Shown: in pieces, positions 1-7,751 of the stretch
Numbering within the stretch: position 1 is the stretch's first letter
How the letters are laid out: every line of letters starts with the position of its first letter
Assembly (NCBI RefSeq): GCF_001424875.1
Contig: NZ_LMCT01000025.1
Location: 36,993 to 83,930 of the forward strand
DNA from: Kitasatospora sp. Root107
GTDB lineage: Bacteria; Actinomycetota; Actinomycetes; Streptomycetales; Streptomycetaceae
DNA length: 46,938 bases
Direction of reading: 5' to 3'
Notes under the pieces: generated by a model
What the model was told of the DNA's origin: nothing
Databases searched by the model: none
What the model saw: only the letters and a program-made list of their open reading frames with translations
Translations under genes and position numbers: made by a program

Positions 1-78
1 CGACCGCCCGGCGTGACCCGAAAGAGAGGCCCTAGTGCGCGACCGCCCGGCGTGACCCGAAAGAGAGGCCCTAGTGCG
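1..78. repeat. 39-bp perfect tandem duplication (2 copies)
   Basis: Bases 1-39 and 40-78 are identical. Each copy contains a purine-rich ribosome-binding site (GAAAGAGAGG) and a GTG codon, at 35 and at 74. The GTG of copy 2 starts the permease gene. The GTG of copy 1 is in the same frame but meets TGA at 53, so it would encode only a six-codon peptide. The duplication may continue upstream of the window. It could also be an assembly artefact. Confidence 0.9.
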
Positions 79-1618
79 CGCGAGTGACCGCAGTACCGAC
101 GGCGAACACCTGGCGGAGCCGGACCTGCAGGAGAAGGGTCTGCGCTCCGGCGCGGTCGGCCTGGTGGCGAGCGTGGTGCTCAGCGTCTCCTCGGTGGCGC
201 CGGTGTACGCGCTGACCGCGACCCTGGGGCCGACGGTGGGTCAGGTCGGGCTGCAGATGCCCGCGGTGTTCCTGGCCGGCTTCCTGCCGATGCTGCTGGT
301 GGCCTTCGCGTACCGGGAGCTGAACCGGGTGATGCCGGACTGCGGCACCTCGTTCACCTGGACCGCGAAGGCGTTCGGCCCGCACGTCGGCTGGATGTGC
401 GGCTGGGGTCTGGTGGTGGCCACCATCATCGTGCTCTCCAACCTGGCCGGGGTGGCGGTCTCGTTCTTCTACCTCTTCCTGGCCCGGGTCTTCGACCACC
501 CCGGCCTGGCGGATCTGGCGGACAACAAGGGCCTCAACGTCCTGACCTGCGTGGTCTTCGTCGCCGCCGCCACCGCGATCGCCTACCGGGGGGTCGGGCT
601 CACCAAGGAGGTCCAGTACGTCCTGGTGGGACTCCAGTTGGTGGTGCTGGCGCTGTTCGCGCTGTTCGCCTTCGTCAAGGCCGACCAGGGGCGCTCCGAG
701 CTGGCCATCGAGTTCAGCTGGCAGTGGCTGGACCCGTTCGCGGTCGAGTCCTTCGCCGCCTTCACGGCAGGGCTCTCGCTCTCGCTCTTCATCTACTGGG
801 GCTGGGACACCTCACTGACCGTCAACGAGGAGACCAGCGGCAGCGCAAAGACGCCGGGCCGGGCGGCGCTGCTCACCATGCTGGTGATCCTCACCAGCTA
901 CCTGGTGGTCGCGATCGCGGCCCAGCGCTTCGCCGGGGTCGGCAGCACCTCGTACGGCCTGGGCAATCCGGAGACCGAGGACAACGTCTTCGCGGCGCTG
1001 GCCGATCCGGTGCTCGGCAACCTGGCGATCCTGATCTTCATCGCCGTACTGGCCAGCTCCGCGTCCAGCCTGCAGACCACCTTTCTGCCGCCGGCCCGCA
1101 CCATGCTGGCGATGGGCACCTACCGGGCCGTCCCGGCCAGGCTCGCCAACGTCCACCCGCGCTTCGCCAGCCCGTCCACCGCGACCCTGGTCTCCGGGGT
1201 GGGCACCACGGTCTTCTACTCGGTGATGACCCTGGTCAGCGACAGTGTGCTGGTGGACACCATCTTCGCGCTGGGCCTGATGATCTGCTTCTACTACGGC
1301 CTCACCTCCTACGCCTGCGTCTGGTACTTCCGCCGTGAACTCACCCACTCGGTCCGGGACTTCCTCTTCAAGGGCTTCTTCCCGCTGACCGGTGCGGTAC
1401 TGCTCACCCTGATCTTCGCCAAGACCACCGTCGACACCTGGGACCCGGACTACGGCTCCGGCACCTCGCTGTTCGGCGTCGGCACCGTCTTCCTGATCGG
1501 CTTCGGACTGCTGCTGCTCGGTGTGGTCCTGATGTTCCTGTGGCAGTACCGCGCCCCCGCGTACTTCCGGGGCGAGACCCTGCGGCACGACACGCCCTCC
1601 CTGATCGTCGAGGACTGA
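74..1618 (+). CDS. APC-family amino-acid permease
   Basis: This 514-aa integral membrane protein has a hydrophilic N-terminus of about 25 residues and then about 12 hydrophobic segments spread evenly to the C-terminus. The first segment carries the small-residue-rich stretch common in amino acid/polyamine/organocation (APC) permeases (VASVVLSVSSVAPVYALTA), followed by a GQVG loop. The length is normal for the family. It would import an amino acid or amine across the cytoplasmic membrane by proton or cation symport. The substrate cannot be read from the sequence. The GTG start at 74 follows AGAGAGG at good spacing, but that whole initiation region is duplicated just upstream. The next gene lies 165 bp downstream and is probably a separate transcript. 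Confidence 0.85.
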   Translation: MRASDRSTDGEHLAEPDLQEKGLRSGAVGLVASVVLSVSSVAPVYALTATLGPTVGQVGLQMPAVFLAGFLPMLLVAFAYRELNRVMPDCGTSFTWTAKAFGPHVGWMCGWGLVVATIIVLSNLAGVAVSFFYLFLARVFDHPGLADLADNKGLNVLTCVVFVAAATAIAYRGVGLTKEVQYVLVGLQLVVLALFALFAFVKADQGRSELAIEFSWQWLDPFAVESFAAFTAGLSLSLFIYWGWDTSLTVNEETSGSAKTPGRAALLTMLVILTSYLVVAIAAQRFAGVGSTSYGLGNPETEDNVFAALADPVLGNLAILIFIAVLASSASSLQTTFLPPARTMLAMGTYRAVPARLANVHPRFASPSTATLVSGVGTTVFYSVMTLVSDSVLVDTIFALGLMICFYYGLTSYACVWYFRRELTHSVRDFLFKGFFPLTGAVLLTLIFAKTTVDTWDPDYGSGTSLFGVGTVFLIGFGLLLLGVVLMFLWQYRAPAYFRGETLRHDTPSLIVED

Positions 1619-1783
1619 CCGACGCACCCTGCGGTCACCGGCTGAAACAAGTCACCCTCCTTGCCGAACAGTTGACGATCCGTCAGGCTCGTAGCAGTGG
1701 GGGGAGACCACGAACCGTTCCGGCACGGCCTCCTCCGGCATGCCCGCCGCCACTCCGGCGCGGGCCGAGCAAGGGGGGAAACC

Positions 1784-3340
1784 ATGCTCCGCAGACTCCT
1801 GCTGTCCCATCGCGTCCCGGCCGCACTGCTGCTCGCCACGGCGCTTGCCGTTGCGGGCGGCGCCCCGGCCGTCGCCGCCGACCGGGAGGGCGTGGTGCGC
1901 GGCGACGGTGCACCTGGCACCGTCCCGGGCAGCTACCTGGTCATCCTCAAGTCCCGGGCGCTCAAGGCCGATTCCGGCTCCGAGCTGGCCGCCCGCTACC
2001 ACGGGAAGCTGCGCCGCAGCTTCGACGCGGCGTTCCACGGCTACTCGGTGGAACTCGACTCCCGGCAGGCCCGCCGCCTCGCGGCCGACCCAGCCGTCGC
2101 CTCGGTGGTACCCAACCGCCGGGTCCGGCTGGACGCCACCGCCACCCAGACCGAACCGCCGTCCTGGGGCCTGGACCGGATCGACCGCAGGCGGCTGCCG
2201 CTCGACAAGCAGTACACCTACCCCGACACGGCGGGCCAGGGGGTCACCGCGTACATCGTCGACACCGGGGTGATGATCGAGCACCACGACTTCGGCGGCC
2301 GGGCCAGTTACGGCTACGACGCCATCGACGGCGACAACGTGGCCGACGACGGATACGGCCACGGCACCCACGTCGCGGCCACCGTGGCGGGCACCCTGCA
2401 CGGGGTCGCCAAGCAGGCCAAGGTGGTCGCCGTCCGGGTACTCGACGACTCCGGCTCCGGCACCACCGAGCAGGTCGTGGCGGGCATCGACTGGGTCACC
2501 TCGCACGCCGTCAAGCCGGCCGTGGTCAACATGAGCCTGGGCGGCGATCCGGACGAGGCGCTCGACACCGCCGTCCGCAACTCGATCGCCTCCGGCCTCA
2601 CCTACACGGTGGCGGCCGGCAACTCCGGCGTGGACGCCTCCGAGCACTCGCCCGCCCGGGTGGCCACCGCGCTCACGGTCGGCGCCAGCACCAGCAGCGA
2701 CAGCCGCGCCTCCTACTCCAACTACGGCCCGCTGGTGGACCTGTTCGCCCCCGGCTCGGACATCGTCTCCGCCGCCACCTGGTGGGAGGACGGCGAGACC
2801 AGCATGTCGGGGACCTCGATGGCCGCCCCGCACGTGGCGGGCGCCGCCGCCCTCTACCTGGCGAGCCACCGCACCGCCACCCCCGCCCAGGTGGCCACCG
2901 CCCTGACCGGCAGCGCCGTGACGGGCTCCCTGCACGACCTCGGCGAGGGCTCCCCCGACCGGCTGCTGTACACCGGCACCGCGCCGCTCCGCCCGCCGGG
3001 CCCGCGCTTCACCAACACCACCGACCAGATCACCGACGACGGCCCGATCACCTCCCCGGTCACCGTCACCGGCGTCACCGGCCGCGCCCCGGCCGACCTC
3101 GAGGTCGAGCTCGACATCAAGCACGGCTGGAGCGGCGACCTGCGGGTCGAACTGATCGCCCCGGACGGCACGGTCTACCTGGTCAAGGAGGAGGACATCG
3201 CCGACGGCACCGACGGCCTGACCGGCATCTACGGCATCGACGCCTCCAGCGAGACCGCCAACGGCGTCTGGCGGCTGCGGGTCACCGACGTCCTCCAGAT
3301 CTTCAGCGGCTACCTGGACAGCTGGACCCTCCGGTTCTGA
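1784..3340 (+). CDS. secreted subtilisin-like (S8) serine protease with C-terminal P-domain
   Basis: The product has 518 aa. The ATG at 1784 is preceded by AAGGGGGGAA, and translation from it gives a typical signal peptide (RR, hydrophobic core, AVAA cleavage region near residue 33). An I9-type propeptide follows (about residues 45-110). The S8 catalytic domain has Asp160 in DTGV, His193 in GHGTHVA and Ser345 in SGTSMAAPH. A C-terminal P-domain (proprotein-convertase homo-B type, about residues 400-518) contains the stretch KHGWSGDLRVELIAPDGT. The protein should be exported, cleave its own propeptide and degrade extracellular protein. P-domains usually stabilise the catalytic domain. An earlier in-frame start would add 29 residues before the signal peptide and is unlikely. 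A perfect hairpin at 3361-3394 follows the stop. Confidence 0.93.
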   Translation: MLRRLLLSHRVPAALLLATALAVAGGAPAVAADREGVVRGDGAPGTVPGSYLVILKSRALKADSGSELAARYHGKLRRSFDAAFHGYSVELDSRQARRLAADPAVASVVPNRRVRLDATATQTEPPSWGLDRIDRRRLPLDKQYTYPDTAGQGVTAYIVDTGVMIEHHDFGGRASYGYDAIDGDNVADDGYGHGTHVAATVAGTLHGVAKQAKVVAVRVLDDSGSGTTEQVVAGIDWVTSHAVKPAVVNMSLGGDPDEALDTAVRNSIASGLTYTVAAGNSGVDASEHSPARVATALTVGASTSSDSRASYSNYGPLVDLFAPGSDIVSAATWWEDGETSMSGTSMAAPHVAGAAALYLASHRTATPAQVATALTGSAVTGSLHDLGEGSPDRLLYTGTAPLRPPGPRFTNTTDQITDDGPITSPVTVTGVTGRAPADLEVELDIKHGWSGDLRVELIAPDGTVYLVKEEDIADGTDGLTGIYGIDASSETANGVWRLRVTDVLQIFSGYLDSWTLRF

Positions 3341-3360
3341 CCCGAGCTGCTCCTGACATC

Positions 3361-3394
3361 CGCCGCCGGCCGGTCGATCACCCGGCCGGCGGCG
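3361..3394. terminator. hairpin between convergent S8 gene and NCS1 remnant
   Basis: Perfect 13-bp arms (CGCCGCCGGCCGG at 3361-3373 and its complement at 3382-3394) enclose an 8-nt loop. It lies 20 bp after the protease stop, and the stop codon of the converging NCS1 remnant is in the loop. There is no T-run, as is usual for Streptomyces terminators, so it probably works in both directions. Confidence 0.7.
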
Positions 3395-3530
3395 GGGCGA
3401 GCCGCATCAGGGCCGTGTAAAGCAGCAGCGCCGCCCCGAAGCCGACCGCCCAGCCGTAGTCGGCCAGCGGCTTGAGCAGCGGGATCAGCCCGTCGGCCGG
3501 GAACGGGCCGCCGATACGCCGCCAAGCCAT
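3378..3530 (-). pseudogene. 3' remnant of a second NCS1 transporter gene
   Basis: The minus strand encodes GPFPADGLIPLLKPLADYGW and continues for about 23 residues to a stop. This matches the C-terminal tail of the intact NCS1 transporter at 13398-14918, whose tail reads GPFPADGLIPFLKPLADYGW. Over 72 aligned bases I count about 80% nucleotide identity by eye, so this is a paralogue tail, not a fresh copy. Only about 45 C-terminal residues remain. The homology ends within about 10 bp of the Rhs gene stop at 3540. An ATG at 3530 leaves a 50-codon open frame, but I see no evidence that it is a functional gene. Confidence 0.75.
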
Positions 3531-3539
3531 GCCGCCGGC

Positions 3540-6500
3540 TCAGTACGTGAGGGTGGGATTGGCCCCGGACGGCGGCCAGTTGTTGTCATTCTTGTAGGCC
3601 CAGTACTCGAAGGGGTTGTCGTAGTAGGCCGCGGTCTCGATGAGGCTGCCGAGGCCGGAGGCACCGGTGTCGGTGTGCCAGAGCCAGACGACGCTCCCGA
3701 CGATCACGCCGCCTACCGCCCACACGACGTAGGTGGTCTGGAACAGCGGGCCGAAGAACCGCTGTTGCGTGATGTGCAGTTCCTCGTGGTTGGCGATGAA
3801 CGACGCGTTGATGCCCTTGCCGCCCTGCCCGGCGTTGGAGATGACGTTGCCCTGGGTGAAGGCGAAGTCCTTCTTCAGCGCGAAGCCGCCCTCGTAGACG
3901 TTGCGATTCTGCCGTCGGCTCAGGTCCTCACGGTAGTTGGCATCCTTGTAGAACACATTGATCACGTGCACGACGTTGCCCAGCGAGGTGCCGATCAGAC
4001 TCCAGGTCGAGTCGGACAGAAAGGAGAGCCAGCCGGACGGACTGGACCAGTCGTAGACCCCGTGCAGGCCGCAGATCAGTCCGTTCATCCCGCCCATGGC
4101 GAGCCCGAACGGGCCGGCGACCGTCCAGCCCAGCCAGGCGCCGGCGGCCGTGGTCAGCCCGGTCTCCAGGGCGGTCAGCAGACTGCCCCAGCCCTGGCCG
4201 TTCGCCAGGCCGTAGACCAGCCCGGTGACGAAGCCGACGGCGAAGCCGACCGCAACGACGATCAGGTCGTCGATACCGAACCACAGGCCGGACGGGTCCT
4301 TGAAGGACAGCGGGTTGTTCAGCGCGTACGCGTAGACGGCGAAGCCCTGCGGCAGCCGCACGACCTTGCCGGGGTGCTCCAGCACGTACCAGTCCGCGGA
4401 CAGGAAGCGCCCCAGGGCCGGGTCGTACCAGCGGGCACCCAGCTGCAGCAGCGCCAGCTCCACGTCGGGCTCGCGGCCGAGGTAGCGGGCCGGTCCGCCT
4501 GGGCCGGCGGCCTGGGTCGAACCGAATGGCGCGTACCGCTGCCAGGCCAGCACGGTGCCGACGGAGTCCAGCGCCGCCACCACTGTGCCGTGGTGGTCGC
4601 AGAGGTGGAACCGGGTGCTCGGCACGCCGCCGACCGGGGTCTCGACCTCGGCCAGCAGCTGGGAGCCGAGGAACACCTGCCGCACGGTGCGCTCCGCGGA
4701 CATCTCCCACAGCCCGGCCAGGTAGCGGGTCCGAGCCGTCAGCGCTCCCGCCCCGTCGCGCACCTCCTTGAGCACGCGGCGCCCCTGCGGGTCGTACCGG
4801 AAGCCGACCGTCGCCGTCCCCCCGCCGGGCAGCACGGTGACCGCGTGCACCAGCCGGTCGAAGGCGTCCATCAGCAGCCCGCTCAGACCGCCGTACCCGG
4901 TGACCTCACCGCGTGCGCCGTACGCGACGGGTGCCGCGGGCGCGCCGGGGCGGCGCACGGAAGTGACCCGGCCGGGGCGGGCCGCATCGGTGTAGTCGAG
5001 GTCCGCTCCCCCGGCGTCGCCGAACGTGAGCAGGTTCCCCGCGAGGTCGTACGCGTACACGTGCCGCCGCACCACCGCTCCGCTGGGGCCACCGTCGCGC
5101 ACGGTGGCGTCGACGAGCCGGTGCAGTCCGTCGTAGCGGAATTCGCTGAGCTCCGTACCGCCCGGTGCGGTGTCCAGCATCCCGGTGATGCTGCCGTCTC
5201 CGCCGTACGTGTACTCCAGCGCGCGCAGCACCGGCCCGCCGCCCGCCGGCACGGCCCGAACGGCGGCCAGGCGGCCGGAGTCGGGGTCGCGCGGGGTCTC
5301 CACGCGGGCCCCGCCGGGCAGCCGGTACGCCAGCAGCGCCCCGTCGGCCGCGTACTCCACCGCGTCGGCGAAACCCCCGACGGCGAGCACGGCCCCGCCC
5401 GCGTGCAGCTGGTAGCCGACGCGCGCCCCGTCGGGGTAGGCGAGTGCGACCAGCCGGCCCTGGAGGTCGTACTCCCGGCGCAGGGTCAGAGTCTCCCCGT
5501 CGACGGTCTGCTCCTCGGTCACCGGCCGGCCGGCGGCGTCGTACGAGTACCGGAAAGTGGCGGCCGATCCGATGGGGCCTTCGTGCAGTACCGCGACCCG
5601 GCCGTCGAGGAACCGCCCGGCGGACGGGTGGGCGGGGTCGGGGTCGGCGTCGTACACGACCTCGCGCACACGCACCGGTGCCCCGCCCCCGACCGGGACC
5701 TGGTCCACTGCCGTGACCCGGCCCAACACATCGAAGGAATAACGCAGTTCGGCGCCGTCGGATCCGGTCTGGCGCACCAGCCGTCCGGCCGCGTCGCGCA
5801 GGTAGTGCCGGCTGCCCGCGTCGCGGTGGCTGATCCGTACCGGCTCGGACGGCCCGGCGTGCAGCCAGCTCGCCACCTCCGCCCCCATGCCGTCCCGCAG
5901 CACCGCCACCCGGCCGTCCGGGTCGAGTTCGTACCGGTGCTCCGCGACCGTGCCGTCGCCGACGTGTTCGAGCACCGCCGTGAGCCGGCCGCGTGCGTCG
6001 TACCGCTCCTCGCGGGTCAGCGCCCCGACCGGCCCGCCCTCCCGGTGCGCGATGGTGAAGGGCGCCCGCTCGGCGGCGAACACCGCCCCGCCGGGATCGG
6101 TGACTCCGGTCACCAGTCCCGCGGCGTCGTAGCTGGTGTGCTGGGTGGACGGGTGTGCCAGCTGTTCGGGTGCCGGGACGCCGGGCCAACCGAGGTCCGC
6201 GGCGAAGGCCGGGGCGAGCTTGGCCACGACCAGTGAGCGGCCGTCCAGCACCACTCGGTCGGTCAGCGCGGCCCGGGACGGGGCACCCGGCGGGCCCGGC
6301 ACGGTGGTCGCGGTGACCAGCGGGTTGCCGAAGCCGTCGTGGAACACCCGGGACACCGAGACCCCGGCGGTGTCCGGCAACGTCATCGGGTCGGCAGCCA
6401 GCAGCGCGGCGCGCTGCGCCCCGGGCGCGGACGGGGCGTAGGAGGTGACCGACCCCGGCACGTTCGCGCAGTCCAGCGCCCACGCCTTGGTCAACTGCTC

Positions 6501-7751
6501 AGTGCCGTCCGGCCCGGACGGTGACTCGTACACGGCGATCAGGCGGCCGAGGAGGTCGAACTCCGAGCGGGTCGTGCGACCGCCGGGCAGTACGGTGGTC
6601 GAGGGCTCGCAGGAGCGAAGGTCGAAGGAGATCGTCGTGGTCCGCCCGGCCCCGTCCGTCGCGGCCGTCGGGAACACGCCGTCCGCGTCGTACGCGGTGA
6701 CAGTGGCGGCACCGGTCGGATCGCGCATCTCGACCGGGTTGCCCCGGGCGTCCCGGCGCACCGCCTCGGCCCGCGCGTACCACCCCGCTGCCGGCCCCTC
6801 CACGCGTACGTAGCCGAGGTCGGCCGGATCGGTACCGTCGAAGTGGGCCGCAGGCAGGCGGGCGTCCAGCAGCCGGGCCTCCCAGACGGCGGTGGTCAGC
6901 CCGGCGCTCGCCGTGCCCGTGGCCAGCCCCTCGAAGTCGGGCCCGTCGTAACGGGTGATGCGGCCGCCGAACGGAGTTCCGTCGCCCGCCAGGGCCGTCA
7001 CCCTCGCCGGAAGGTGCACCAGCCAGCGGTCGACGGCCGGGTCCGCCGGGGCCGCCACCCACTCGGTGCGCTCCTCGGAGCGCAACCACTCCTCCTGTGG
7101 CGCGCCGTCGGCGAAGCTCGCCCGCAGCTGCACCGTCAGATTGCCGTACGGGTCGTGGTGTGCGTGGGTGGTGCGCTCCACCCGGTCCGGGACGCCCGGT
7201 TCCGTTGTCTCGATCTCGGCGACAAAGGGGAACCAGACACTCCCGGACGGACCGTCGTCGTACTCGAGCCGGGCGTCCCAGCGCTGGGCCGAGCGCTGGA
7301 GCGGCCGCCACCCCGTGCCGTCACGCTCGAAGCTCTCGGTGCCGACCGGACTGCCGGCCAGCGCCCGCTGCCTGGCCCGCTCGACGAGGTCCGGCTCGTC
7401 CGGGTCACCCTGGAAGAAGCTCACCTGCTGGCGCACCGGTACCAAGGGATCCCCGCCGTCCACGGTCACCCCGCGGAAGCCGCGGAACTCCCGGTTCGGC
7501 CCGTCCCAAACTCCGTCGTGGTAGCGGAAGGCGGTGGCCGTCGTCCGACCGGTGACGGTGTCCGTCCGATCGAGCGACGCGAGCACGTGGACGACGAGCG
7601 GCAGCGACCCGCTCCACGGGTGCCCGTCCGCCTCGTCCAACCGTCGCATCGCGGTGGTGGTCCGGTACCGCATCCGGGAGATACCGCCCATGCCGTTGTC
7701 CACCACGGTCATGAGGTACGGTGCCTCGCTCGCGGCAGCGAACCGCAGCAC
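3540..7751 (-). CDS. Rhs-repeat TcB/TcC-like toxin, C-terminal part (frameshifted) with HExxH tip
   Basis: This 1403-codon frame holds the downstream two thirds of a Tc-type BC protein. It starts with TcB middle-domain sequence (VDNGMGGISRMRYRTTT) and continues with many YD/Rhs repeats. It ends with the Rhs core motif (RYLGRE, LGARWYDPALGRFLSAD, YAYALNNPLSFKDPSG, ending near residue 1156). A unique 247-residue tip follows. The tip has glycine-rich hydrophobic helices (about residues 1160-1225), then His1322-Glu-Glu-Leu-His1326 (HExxH) and a downstream Glu1382 in NPFEYWAY, which suggests a zinc metallopeptidase. In Tc and Rhs proteins the tip is cut off inside the Rhs cocoon and delivered to a target cell. 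The GTG at 7751 is only the first available start. The true N-terminus is the upstream frame at 7709-9559, and a 17-bp duplication at 7817-7850 separates the two. I see no immunity gene next to the tip. Confidence 0.85.
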   Translation of the reverse strand: MLRFAAASEAPYLMTVVDNGMGGISRMRYRTTTAMRRLDEADGHPWSGSLPLVVHVLASLDRTDTVTGRTTATAFRYHDGVWDGPNREFRGFRGVTVDGGDPLVPVRQQVSFFQGDPDEPDLVERARQRALAGSPVGTESFERDGTGWRPLQRSAQRWDARLEYDDGPSGSVWFPFVAEIETTEPGVPDRVERTTHAHHDPYGNLTVQLRASFADGAPQEEWLRSEERTEWVAAPADPAVDRWLVHLPARVTALAGDGTPFGGRITRYDGPDFEGLATGTASAGLTTAVWEARLLDARLPAAHFDGTDPADLGYVRVEGPAAGWYARAEAVRRDARGNPVEMRDPTGAATVTAYDADGVFPTAATDGAGRTTTISFDLRSCEPSTTVLPGGRTTRSEFDLLGRLIAVYESPSGPDGTEQLTKAWALDCANVPGSVTSYAPSAPGAQRAALLAADPMTLPDTAGVSVSRVFHDGFGNPLVTATTVPGPPGAPSRAALTDRVVLDGRSLVVAKLAPAFAADLGWPGVPAPEQLAHPSTQHTSYDAAGLVTGVTDPGGAVFAAERAPFTIAHREGGPVGALTREERYDARGRLTAVLEHVGDGTVAEHRYELDPDGRVAVLRDGMGAEVASWLHAGPSEPVRISHRDAGSRHYLRDAAGRLVRQTGSDGAELRYSFDVLGRVTAVDQVPVGGGAPVRVREVVYDADPDPAHPSAGRFLDGRVAVLHEGPIGSAATFRYSYDAAGRPVTEEQTVDGETLTLRREYDLQGRLVALAYPDGARVGYQLHAGGAVLAVGGFADAVEYAADGALLAYRLPGGARVETPRDPDSGRLAAVRAVPAGGGPVLRALEYTYGGDGSITGMLDTAPGGTELSEFRYDGLHRLVDATVRDGGPSGAVVRRHVYAYDLAGNLLTFGDAGGADLDYTDAARPGRVTSVRRPGAPAAPVAYGARGEVTGYGGLSGLLMDAFDRLVHAVTVLPGGGTATVGFRYDPQGRRVLKEVRDGAGALTARTRYLAGLWEMSAERTVRQVFLGSQLLAEVETPVGGVPSTRFHLCDHHGTVVAALDSVGTVLAWQRYAPFGSTQAAGPGGPARYLGREPDVELALLQLGARWYDPALGRFLSADWYVLEHPGKVVRLPQGFAVYAYALNNPLSFKDPSGLWFGIDDLIVVAVGFAVGFVTGLVYGLANGQGWGSLLTALETGLTTAAGAWLGWTVAGPFGLAMGGMNGLICGLHGVYDWSSPSGWLSFLSDSTWSLIGTSLGNVVHVINVFYKDANYREDLSRRQNRNVYEGGFALKKDFAFTQGNVISNAGQGGKGINASFIANHEELHITQQRFFGPLFQTTYVVWAVGGVIVGSVVWLWHTDTGASGLGSLIETAAYYDNPFEYWAYKNDNNWPPSGANPTLTY

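Noticed and set aside
3675..6236. 853-codon plus-strand open frame antisense to the Rhs gene
   Set aside because: It has Arg/His/Gln-rich, low-complexity shadow composition with no motifs, while the minus strand shows clear Rhs repeats.
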